A DNA stretch of 64,000 nucleotides from Beaufortia kweichowensis (lineage: Eukaryota > Chordata > Actinopteri > Cypriniformes > Gastromyzontidae): the NCBI GenBank assembly GCA_019155185.1, contig CM032798.1, positions 7,391,501-7,455,500 of the forward strand, written 5' to 3'. Of the stretch, positions 53,946 through 64,000 are shown piece by piece. Both the position numbers and the translations under genes were made by a program. A model generated the notes under the pieces. That model was not told the origin of the DNA, made no database searches, and saw only the letters and a program-made list of their open reading frames with translations. How positions within the stretch are numbered: the stretch's first letter is position 1; each line of letters starts with the position of its first letter.

Positions 53946-54407
53946 AGAACTGAGGTTCAACATGTGGGCACAGATTAAAGTTTGAGCAGAGGATGGGGGA
54001 AAAATACAGTCCTTCCTGCAGATCTGTTGCAGCTTCATGCATGTCTCATTGCAGACAATGTTTAGTTCAATGATTTATAGTCTTAAGAATGCTGCTGGCA
54101 AGGGCTTCAAGCAAAAGATCAAAAGGATTTGAAATGTGACTAAAACTACACTTGACATCAGATAATGGATTTGACCTTAATTGAAAATGATGTGAGCATA
54201 CAAATTGTAGTTTTGGAACTCTTTGCTTGATAGGTAAACATGTCTGACCCATTTTCCTAAATTGTTGAAGTCTGCAGTGCCATAATTTACAATGCAGAAG
54301 ATTCAGATCAAAGGTGAGGAAGTGCTACCCATAACATGTCTGATAATAAGTTTTTGCAGAGACCTCTGGATGACTTTATTATTCCACAAAGGAGTGTAAT
54401 AAAATAG

Positions 54408-54434
<27 letters not shown>
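54408..54434. repeat. (CA)n microsatellite
   Basis: Simple CA dinucleotide repeat. Confidence 0.9.
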
Positions 54435-54438
<4 letters not shown>

Positions 54439-55909
54439 GTTAAGTGTTGTTTTTCTAAACAACCGTCAATCAGTTGTTACAACAATCCCATGGCAATTTT
54501 GTAACTATTTTATGAGGGGTTAAGTTATATGAATCAATATAGTTTCTTGCCAGTGACATTAGGATTTGAGCTCGGGCCTCATTAGTGTTTTTTGTCTATA
54601 ACCATATTTTTTTCAATGTTTTGAATTGATACGAATTAGATGACGTGAGCATGAAATATTAAGAACAAAGAATCTACAAAACAAAATGTCACAACAGTAG
54701 AAGTAGATATCAATAAGTATGTGCCTGAGAACGTGTCAGAGGGAAAGCGATTAGTGGCAGCAGTCAGTGGAGACTCGGGCAGGAAGTAGTGTTGTTGGAG
54801 CTGATATGTGACCAGGAAACTGGCAGGAATCAAACCATAAGCATGCATGAAACAGGAAGAACCGCTGGTCTCCTGTCTGCTGAGTGTTTGCTCAGCCTAC
54901 AGCCCGGTTCCCATGAGTCCTGCTGGAAAACAGTTAGGGTGATGGACGCTTGCCTTTTGAACAACGTGCACAGGGTCCAAAGCTAAACTAGTGATTTTTT
55001 GTCTTGATTTACTGTTGATACAGTGGCGAATATGCTAACGGATCACATCTGCACAATGGTTTTTAATGATGTCCCAAAGGCTGCTATAACTGCACAATCA
55101 ATCCTGAGCGCTCTATTGGTGATTCAAATGATGGTGATGCCAATGCCATCAGTTCAATATTTCAACGTAAGCTTGACACAGGCATTTTAAAAAATTGCAC
55201 AAACATTATTCATAGCAGTGGTATTTATACCCTAAAATTGTCCCATGGTGTCCAATATATAGTTTCATTCCCAGAATTGGTGCTCATTATGAGAAACCGT
55301 CACTGACAATAGATGCAGAGTAGTATGACTTACAATCGTATTTGGAGGATATTTTATGAAAGTCACATTTTTTATCGTCTCTTTTTTTTTGCCAAACCTC
55401 CTGTAATATGTTTTTCAAAAATAAGTTTAAAACCCAATTTTAAAGCACAACTCTCTTTTATAAAACATGGCCATGGTGACCAAAAGCATCGAATTGGGTT
55501 TAAAGTTGTATGAGAATTTCACTCACTCCATTGATTTGGACTACAGCCTCTGTTTCTTTCTTAACTTGTGTGTGTTCACACACTAAGTAAAGCCAAGCAA
55601 AACACTCAGATAAAATCACTGATTAACATTCCACTTACACAAATCACTGCTCCTTCACAGGAGAGTCAGTTTTCCAGTTTCCATTACCAAAGGAAATAAG
55701 TGTTTTTCAGATGCTTAAACGGAGATGGAACAACGTAAGTAATCAGATGTATGGGCTTGCAGCTAAACAATAGGTCTGCGACATGAGATGTCCGGGTTAA
55801 TACAGCTTGGGTGAATTGCAGAGGTTTGTATTTCATTTTCAAATATGATAGTATAATATTGTGCCTATTTGATGACATTTACACAGACACTTTAAACCTT
55901 TAATATTTT

Positions 55910-55990
55910 TCGCATGTGGGAATAAAACCTGTGACCTTGGGGGTTTCTAGCACCATGCTGATGCGCTACAGTACAGGAACCGCTGACTGT
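55910..55990 (-). repeat. tRNA-derived SINE, reverse orientation
   Basis: On the minus strand, ctgtagcgcatcagcatggt reads as an A box, followed by a B-box-like ggtcacaggttttattcc. Confidence 0.6.
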
Positions 55991-58900
55991 TGCTCCCATG
56001 CAAATAGCAATAACAGCAGTTTGTGTGCCAAACACAGACACCTTGACCAGTTCACTTGAGTCTCCTTTAAGACAAACTGCCCATTGTTGTTAAGCTCAGG
56101 TTGTTATTTCCTGTTAAAGAGAGAGAAGCCACCACAGCTGTACCATAGTTCTGTGATTTTCTTCTTTCTATCCTTTCCTCTTCTTTCTTTGCACACACAC
56201 ACACTGCTGCTTATCTGTGATCAGCAGCTAGTGTGGCCAGTTCATGTTGATACTGTAAAAATTCCAAATGTTAAAAACGTAACTTAAACACAGGTTTTTG
56301 TAGTAGAAAGAGTAAATTTCATGTTTACTGAATAAGATTGAACAAACAATATTTTGTTGACTGGACTTCAAGCTTTCAAAAAGTTAAATTTTACATTTGA
56401 AAGTTCCCAGCATGCATTGCAGCATGTACAATTATGTGGTTAGTATCAATAAAAAAGGTTAAATATTTTAGAGTTTGTTGACTTTGTCGTTTCAGTTTTC
56501 TGTTCTATTTAATGAATTCTGTTTGATGATTGTCACCATTACAGTGTGCGTTTGTGTGCATGTTAAGTGCATCAAACAGCATTGAGCTTTTAGTGAAAGT
56601 GTATACAACATAAACTGCTTGAACACATACGTTTTGGTCTCTCTTAAGTAATGACGTACATAATAATAAAATAATATAACAAAGTTAAGACTCGGACACT
56701 GGATGACAGGTTTAACCCAACAAGTGTATGTATTGTATATGTATTTAACAAGCAAAGTAAATAGGTGAGTAAATGGCAGATTAAGAGTTTTTACTGAGGT
56801 GATCAGAAATCAGTGCAGGCATTATTGTTTTGTGCAGGTAAAACACACTTGGGAGGACCTGAGGCTTGGGTTACCAGGAGCTGGTAGACGATGAGTATAA
56901 GCAGGGTGTTGATGGGAGAATCCAAGGAACATAGGAGAACCAGGAGAAGACGCAGGTGTGGTAATGGTTGAGTGGAGACAGGTAAGGGAGCGTGGAGGAT
57001 GCTGGGAGATGGAGTCCATGAGTGATAGAGGGTAACCAGTCAGGGATTGTGACAACTTTGGGTTGGCTTTATATCCTCAGATGATATCTATTAGTATTAA
57101 GTAGCTTAATTATTGTAATTCATTTTATTTTTTGTAGTGAAGTTGAAAGACATATGCCATTCCTCAGTTAAGCGAGTTAGGTGAACTACTTAACTCAAAA
57201 CTTGTGTAAACTTAAAAATGACTTGATCTAAAACGTGAGCTACTAAGTTTACTTTAATTTTTAAATGTGGACATTTCATAGACTTCTGCTGTTTAATACA
57301 CCGAAAACTTTAAAGCAACTTGATTTTCTATATTTTATAGCGAGGTTTTACAAGTTCTCCAAATGGAGATTTTGTGGAGGTTTGTCAGGTTTTACTGAAT
57401 TATTGGTACAAATTTGTCACTAAAATATGGTTAAGTGAACCTCCCCACATACACACAAACATAGCATTGTGATGTAAAGGAAATGATCCTATTGTTTTCG
57501 AGGCCCTCTTGTCAGACTAACAAGGGAAAGCAGTAGATGCTGAAGCCAATCCATCACGATTTCAAGTGTTTATTTACATTGAAACCAATTTAATTCAAAT
57601 GTCAAAGCCTAAAAGTATGTATCAATGCAACTTTCATGAAGTAAAATAGAAAAAATACTAGAAAAACTAGAAAAATAGTCCCTGACAGACTATGATATAT
57701 ATTGCTAAGGGTGCTGTGCATGTGCAATGATGCACAAAACCTTTGGGTGAAGCAGTCATAGCAGTGAATAAAACACATCTACAGTTTTGACCAATCAGAA
57801 TGAAGGACTGAAACTAACTGTTTTATGTAGGTTTATAATACAGACCCTTGTAATGCTGTAAACCTTGAAGTGCAGTAAATATGTCCATTCAGTTGCACTG
57901 AAAACCTAGAGGTTGTATTTGTGTTAGTATAAAAACTCATTTAGATGAAAAAGAATCAGAGCTACATTCATAGTCTTTTAGTTATTAATTAACTATCTGC
58001 AATGACAGGCTAAGACACACCTTTAACAACCTTTGGACAACCTACATTTCATTTCCTCAATGCTGGAATTGGCTAACAAAAAATAATAAAATGTAACGTC
58101 TGAAAGAAAATCCATTATTTTGACATATTTAAAACTGGACAAGTAAAATCTCAGGTAAGTCATCTTCGCTTTTTCATTGATACTGTATGAAACAGATGAT
58201 ACCATTCATCTCTTTATACTAATATATATAAATATATAATGTATGTTTGGTATATAGATTGTAACAAATAAAACCTCCGCCCAGCATATTGTGTTCAGCA
58301 CAAATCTATTCTAAAATAAGCATGTGGACAATATACTGTATGCTAGTTTCCTGTTCATTAAGCAAACATTCATACCGGTGAACCCTTATAGTATTTTACA
58401 TTCTGTTGTCAACCACAACAAGCCACCAGTTAGCAAAGGTAAGTAAAATATCATACAAATCAAAACAACTACAAGCTTACTAGCTAAGCTGACGGATACA
58501 ACTGAATTGAACAATATTAACTGATCACACAAAACTATATTCTAACTGATCACAGGAAGATTAAAAGAGGTAAGCCTAGATCTAATGTATATTATTATTT
58601 TTGTGCATTACCATGATTTACAGCTGATTCAAAACACTAAGGACAAATAATAAATATGAATATTGAGTCCAATTTAATTTTCAATATACCGTTTTAAACA
58701 ATACTGATATACTCAAAACTTTTTAAAACATTATGGTCTTGTATTAAAGCGATGCCAATACAAAGTCCTTAGTGTTGATGTAATCAGTAACAAACTGAAT
58801 GTTAAACAACATACAGTAAGAATAGATGGGGGAAGGGTGTGCTTGTAGTGTATACTAGATCTTGAGGAGGTCACATGAAGGACTCCTTTTTGTAACATAT

Positions 58901-59663
58901 TTCCGTAGTGTGAGGTTTGGGAAAGTAATGTGTTTGAGTAAAGTAATAAATCCAGCCTCTATCACAGCTTGCAGGAGATTGTGTTAGATGTATACATTGT
59001 GAAAGCCACTTGAATGCAAATGTTGCATATTATCATGTGAAATGAGATGTGTGTCATCAGAAAGTTTTAAGTCCGGTCACTGTCTTTCATTGGAATGGCT
59101 CTTAAATTTAGGCATAAACCAAATGCTGAGCTCTTTAGTATTATAAATAAGCAAACGTGTTAATATATTTAATAGATGAACTCACACCTATTTTATTTAA
59201 TAACTTTAATAACTGCAAATTATAAAAAAAAACTTTTTAATAAATGCTGTTCTTAAAAAGTAACTTTTTTGATATAGTCAGTGATACAATATGTACATTT
59301 AGACCCCACAAGTATGCTGGGACAGGGCCAGGGGAAGACAGGAAGAGATAAAAGGAGCTCCTGAGGAGTGTTTACACCCAGCAGTGCTGAAATGAATAGC
59401 AGGAGAAGCAGGGAGTGAGAGGAAGCTAGGCCACAGATAAAAAAATATTAAACTGTTGAAACTTGTTTTTCATATCTGAAAAATCATGGTTTTAATAAAG
59501 TTTTAAATATTTTATGACTGCCTAAAAATACAGTTGTTTTTCATTATCATATTAGTTGTCAATTAATACACAGTGTTTCATGTGATTTTGCAATATCTGC
59601 ACCACTGTAGTTTGGAGTGTTAATATGTTTTATTGTGATTCCTGCAGGCACACTAGGGGAAAC

Positions 59664-61905
59664 ATGGGGTCTGCTGCACACACAGTGTGTGCGCTACTTT
59701 GTTTTTGGGTCTCGGGATCATGCCTCACACTCCTGACTGTGGGTCCATGTACGGTCAACAGAGAGACGGTGAGGAAAAACAACACACACTCTGGCCTCTT
59801 TTGTTCCCTGAGCCAGAGTAAGTGTGGCTACATCAGGAGTATCCTGTTTGTAGGCCCTTGCTTCCTGTTTTTGGTGACAGAGTTTTACTTAGTCTGTTAG
59901 TGGTTTCAAGTTGATCTCATGAGAAAATACACTTTCTTGTTTCTTGCTTAAAGCCACAAAGGGGTAATCAGCTTTTTAAAAACTAAGTAAAATAAAAAAG
60001 TAAAAAATAGATTCTTAACGGAATTTTCAAAAATATCATCATTTATTTACCTTCAGGTCATTCCAAACCTGTATATGATGACACAAAAGAAGATATTTTG
60101 AGAAATGTCTCAGAGGTGGGCGGTGCTGTTTGGTTACCAATGTTATTCAAAATATCTTCTTTTGTTTTCTGCAAAAGAAAGCAAATCATACAGGTTTGGA
60201 TTGACACAAAGGTGAGTAAATAATAAAATGATTTTTATTCTTGGGTGAATTATCTCTTTAAAGAGCCATTCCATAAGTGTTTAAATGCACACAATTTTCA
60301 TAAAATAGACACATGGTAAACATTTATATTACCATTATTTTAATGTTGTGCTCACCTTATGCATGTAAATGTCTAAATTTCTTTGCTTTTTGTTCAGGCT
60401 GCATTTGACTGCAGTAAGAAAAGGCTTACATCAGTACCACAGCACATCTGGATGAATGTGACTGAGTTGGACCTTTCTGACAATCTTTTGGACCTAACCC
60501 ACACTGACATCTTCAAGCAGTTAAACCTCTTCAGCCACTTGATCACACTGAATCTATCAGGCAACTACCTCCCCCTACTGTCAAAAGACCATCTTTCCAG
60601 CCTGCCTTCTCTCAAGGTATTGGACCTAAGTAGATGTGAGCTGGGAGCAGTGGAGGCAAACGCTCTCATTCAACTCCCCAGTTTACAGATGCTTTTCCTA
60701 GGGAAAAATCAGTTGCAAGGCTCCCTGTTACCCGCAAATCCAAAAGCAGAGGGCATGGCTGACGATGACCACAATAATGGCAAGAACGCCTTTATTTTTT
60801 TAAGACTTTTGTAAATTATTATTATGAGGCTATAATTTATTAAAGTAATAATAATAATTGTAATTATTAACTGTCTTATTATTATTGTTGATTATTGTTT
60901 GTTATTATTTTTATTTGTATTATTATTATTTATTATTATATTATATTATATTATATTATATTATATTATATTATATTATATTATATTATATTATATTATA
61001 TTATATTATATTATATTATATTATATTATATTATATTATTATTGTTATAGTATTTTTATAAAAGCTAGCTGTGGTACTTAAAATAAAACACAGACTAGAC
61101 TTTCATTACTAATTAAACTATTAATTTTGACATTAATTTTGACAATTAATTTTCAATATAATCTATTTTCTTACTGAGGAAGGATATTCTATGAATGTCA
61201 ACCATGGAGCCTTCCTGCGTAAATTACTGGCACAAGATGAAAAGACCTTTCAAAATCTTACTGAAGCAGGAAAACTAAATGGTCAGGGCTGTAACACACA
61301 CACACACACATTTGTATATTAATGTAAATAAATATTTTTGGTTTACACTGTATTTAATAACTCCTCACCAGCTTTATAGTTTATAACAATGTTTTTCAGG
61401 CACAAGGACAGATGCTTCAAAATCCTCTTCATACAGCTGGAAGGTCTTTGTTGCTGTCCTGGTGTCTGCTATCTCCCTCTCTATTGTAATTGCTTTGACA
61501 GCCAAGTGTAAACTTGTGCACGAGTATCTGGCCAGCTATAGACACTCCAGACTCAGCGAAGCAGATGCAACAAGTCAGTGTGACCCTGCAAACTTTGAGG
61601 TGGGCTTCTCAAGTCATGGTGGCCCCGGGACTCGTGCGGCTATGTCTACTGATGATATTGAGGAGGATGATGATGGGTTTATTGAAGATAACTATATTCA
61701 AGCAAGTGAGAGTGAGAGAGCTGCAAGAGCAGCAAAATTGAATGAGGATAATGATGATGAGGAGGAGGAGAGGAGGAGGATGAGATACAATTCACTATTG
61801 GTTAATCTCAATGTTAATGAATTAACCAATTTTAATGATTCAAATGATCAGTTTAGTATAGATAATGGAAATTTGAAAATACATATACAGTGGCCCCATA
61901 AATAA
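59664..61905 (+). CDS. Leucine-rich-repeat single-pass membrane protein, TEMP (C1orf210)/LRRC19-like
   Basis: Predicted type I membrane protein. Exons 59664-59768, 60398-60779, 61183-61281 and 61400-61905 close in frame to 363 residues if the second exon uses a GC donor (AATG then gcaaga); no good GT donor was found. The first exon encodes a hydrophobic signal peptide. The second has LRRs with LDLSDNLLDL, LNLSGNYLPLL, LDLSRCELG and LFLGKNQLQG. The last has a transmembrane helix (about 211-230) and a long acidic cytoplasmic tail with DDDGFIEDNYI. Human C1orf210 sits beside TIE1 in the same relative orientation, and LRRC19 shares this type of membrane segment, so orthology is inferred mainly from position. 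Function in fish is unknown to me. An exon 60398-60813 ending in-frame is the alternative (truncated) reading. Confidence 0.72.
60035..60260. repeat. Palindromic non-autonomous DNA element in intron 1 of the TEMP-like gene
   Basis: The left arm (tcattccaaacctgtatatg, acacaaaagaagatatttt) is repeated inverted on the right (aaaatatcttcttttgtttt, atacaggtttggattgac) around a short centre with cagaggtgggcggtgctgtt. It ends gggtgaattatctcttta, like the family copies at 38,605 and 41,690. Confidence 0.75.
60935..61040. repeat. (TTATA)n pentamer satellite
   Basis: About 20 uninterrupted copies of a five-base TTATA unit in an intron of the TEMP-like gene. The long open frame here is a repeat artefact. 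Confidence 0.95.
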
Positions 61906-63003
61906 AACATACCTATAGGTTAATATGTCATACCTTACATTTATACATTTAGCAGACATATATTATTATTGTTGTTATTAATAATAATATTAATAAAAAT
62001 AATAATATTTGAGTCTGTTTCAAAAACTACAAAAATGACAAAAAAAGTTAAGTTAGTTCCGGGTAAAGGTCTACTTATTTGTTTACAGATGCTGTGTAAT
62101 TTAATATTTAGCATCAAGTCAAATTAACACATTTGTATGTGCCGCTTAACAGTGCTCAAACTGTTTTTGGGGCCATTTATTTGAAAATAAATTCATAAAT
62201 AAAGGTTTGACATTGCTTAAAGCTTTATATATAATGTTTGTTAATGTTTGATAATGAAAATGATTCTAAAACGTTACTGGCTATTTGTATAAGTCAAACT
62301 TCTATGTACATAAATCGACTGTGCACTATTAACTGCATTTTACACCACTTTAATGTTTTTGTACGCTTTTTCACTCCATCTGTAAATTAAATGTCTTACT
62401 GTGGACAAGCTGTTATTCTTTTTTTACCACACAGTGTCGCTGTTGCTGCAGGTACTTTACTACACGTATCATAGTGATAAAAATAATTTAAGGATTGATT
62501 GTTTAAAAATAAATATGTAATATATTGTTATATAATAAAACCCACATCAGCCTAAACGAATGCAGAGTTAAAGGGGGACGCCGGCTATTGCTGTTGTTTA
62601 CTGTTTGTCACCTGTGGTTTGTGAAGTTAGTAGTAGGTGTGTTTAACTATATGCGGCAGGAAGTATCGCGAGAGCAATGCGAGACTAGACTGCACCGTAT
62701 GTTTTTTGCCTTGCCCTCGCGGTACTTCGACGTCATATGTTGAACGGTCTGCGCTGCGCTGCATGAAGTGAAAGGTGTAGCATGCGCCGTTGTTTATAAT
62801 GGCAGCTAGCAGTGAGATGGAGTGAGTGAGCAACCACAGCAACAAGCACAGAAAGCCGCAGAACCGGTTAGACGTCTGAAAACCCGGAAGACGCGGGTGT
62901 AAGAGATGGGGAAGCTTTCTCTTCAGTTTACTTGATTAAACTTTAATAAATCACAAAACTTGGATCTGTCAGTCGCTTCTTCACCCGTACAGCTTTGATC
63001 AGG
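61906..63003. other. TEMP-like 3' end and AP-1 mu promoter
   Basis: The first 600 bases are AT-rich 3' untranslated and spacer sequence. From about 62,570 the GC content rises, with an imperfect inverted repeat (62,651-62,681 and 62,708-62,737), a CRE-like ACGTCA at 62,730-62,735 and an ETS-type CCGGAAG at 62,884-62,890. This is probably the promoter and leader of the AP-1 mu gene. Confidence 0.55.
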
Positions 63004-63045
63004 ATGGCAGCGTCGGCGATCTTCATCCTGGACCTGAAAGGCAAG
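63004..63045 (+). CDS. AP-1 adaptor complex mu subunit, first coding exon (partial gene)
   Basis: AP-1 mu links clathrin adaptors to tyrosine-based sorting signals at the trans-Golgi and endosomes. Only 14 residues are visible, MAASAIFILDLKGK, followed by a consensus donor at 63,046. They match the invariant AP1M start (MSASAVYVLDLKGK in human AP1M1, MSASAVFILDVKGK in AP1M2). Fish also have a third paralogue, ap1m3, and I cannot assign the paralogue from 14 residues. The window stops at base 64,000 right after a CAG acceptor, which fits exon 2 starting at the next base. Confidence 0.85.
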
Positions 63046-63299
63046 GTAAGAGAAGCGCGTGCACCTGTGACAGGAGTAATAAAGGTCATACTCTTCCTAT
63101 AATCTCTGGATTATACAATGTCACTTGATTTGAAGCCTATAAACAAGTGTTAATGCTTTAACAACTAATTTAGACAGTAAATAGCACGTGATTAGATCTA
63201 TACTGTAACTCATAGGTTTTGTATATATGGGAATAAAAAAATTTCTCTGTGAATTGCGACAGCAATCACTCATTCATTGAAGGTTATGTCCTTTACCTC

Positions 63300-63730
63300 A
63301 CATTAAAAGTAGCAGTATACTTTAGTACTTACTATAGTAAATTGTAGTAAAATTCCTAGACACTGTAGTGTTGCTATAGAAGGCTAAATATTAAAGTATA
63401 CAACAGTATTAAAAGGGCTTATCATTTCACTATACTATAGTATACAGTACATTAACACAATTAATTTATACAACTAAACTTTCATTTATAAGACTTAAAA
63501 TGTACACAATTTACTACAGTTTGCTATAGTTAATTATACATTAGGCCTATACTGAAGTATATTTTTATGTCAGTTTACAATTTTAACGCTGGAAAATAAT
63601 GTCAATTGAAGTTCATCTTTACATTAAGTACAACACTACACAAAATACCAATAGTGAAATAGTGTCATGTTTTTTTGGACATCTACTGTACCTACTATGG
63701 TATACTAAAGTACTATGGTATTCCTTATTG
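63300..63730. repeat. TACTATAGTA-rich repeat tract
   Basis: The intron after the AP-1 mu first exon has many scattered palindromic units (ctatagta, agtatac, tactgta, gctatag) over about 430 bases. The pattern suggests a degenerate minisatellite or nested palindromic element. Confidence 0.55.
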
Positions 63731-64000
63731 AGGATTGGGGTTTTCTGTAAATATGGTATGAATTTATGGTAATTATTCTGATACAGTTATCATCTGATAA
63801 AATTTTTGTACCATTGCAATACTACTGTATGTAAGTGATGAAGAAATTAGAGATTATTATGGCTTTATATTATATTTATATGTATTAATAAACCTATCTA
63901 TGTAAAATACGTGATGGTAATAAATCGGAATACAAATATAATATGTAAAATCAATCCTTTAAGTTTGTTTCACCGTCTTCCCGATTTTCCATATATACAG

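Larger units (their letters stand above)
48521..59640. other. Gene-free 11-kb spacer upstream of tie1
   Basis: AT-rich with no conserved protein frame on either strand. It contains a diverged local duplication (51,617-51,800 and 52,350-52,520), two SINEs (53,827 and 55,915), a CA repeat at 54,408, and a GC-richer stretch at 56,820-57,055 that looks like a repeat remnant. As the only large spacer beside tie1, it is the natural place for distal endothelial enhancers, but I see none directly. Confidence 0.6.

Noticed and set aside
56822..57055. 77-residue Ser/Pro-rich minus-strand frame
   Set aside because: GC-richer than its surroundings, but looks like a repeat remnant. No start context or conserved motif.
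60899..61081. 60-residue Leu/Ile/Tyr-rich open frame
   Set aside because: It is the translation of the TTATA satellite and has no protein meaning.
1..64000. Bacterial or phage-type defence system, CRISPR, or novel operon
   Set aside because: All long coding content is spliced vertebrate genes. There are no CRISPR-like spaced repeats and no clustered intronless genes.

Overview
The window is vertebrate nuclear DNA, most likely from a cyprinid teleost close to zebrafish. The evidence is short GT-AG introns, AT-rich spacers full of microsatellites, tRNA-derived SINEs and small palindromic DNA transposons, and proteins that read as fish orthologues of human genes. It carries nine complete or nearly complete genes and the first exon of a tenth. 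No prokaryotic, phage, CRISPR or viral system is visible.

Layout. (1) 1-6,400, plus: gpbp1l1 (vasculin-like 1). (2) 6,706-13,195, plus: ccdc17. (3) 14,692-18,818, minus: nasp, the H3-H4 histone chaperone. (4) 19,781-22,202, minus: akr1a1 (aldehyde reductase). (5) 23,658-25,733, minus: prpf38a (spliceosome factor). (6) 26,320-32,619, plus: orc1 (origin recognition complex), head-to-head with prpf38a over a short promoter. (7) 33,587-37,580, minus: mpl (thrombopoietin receptor). (8) 39,319-48,213, minus: tie1 (endothelial receptor tyrosine kinase). (9) 59,664-61,905, plus: a leucine-rich-repeat single-pass membrane protein at the position of human C1orf210/TEMP. (10) 63,004 onward, plus: an AP-1 adaptor mu subunit, exon 1 only. 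Between tie1 and gene 9 lies about 11.4 kb with no convincing gene.

The genes do not form one pathway. They are three blocks that are separate on human chromosome 1p and adjacent here: GPBP1L1-CCDC17-NASP-AKR1A1 (1p34.1), PRPF38A-ORC1 (1p32.3), and MPL-TIE1-C1orf210 (1p34.2). Order and relative strand within each block match human. An AP-1 mu gene follows. Two pairs are functionally suggestive: orc1 and nasp both serve S phase, and mpl and tie1 both act in the blood and vessel lineage.

Exon boundaries were read by hand from splice sites and frame continuity. For gpbp1l1, nasp, akr1a1, prpf38a, orc1, mpl and tie1 the coding exons close in frame from ATG to stop. ccdc17 has one unresolved junction, and the TEMP-like gene closes only if a GC donor is used. 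The most notable observations are the GC-AG introns in nasp and possibly the TEMP-like gene, the compact E2F-site promoter shared by prpf38a and orc1, the LRR ectodomain on the TEMP-like protein, a local duplication near 52 kb, and two recurring families of non-autonomous transposons.
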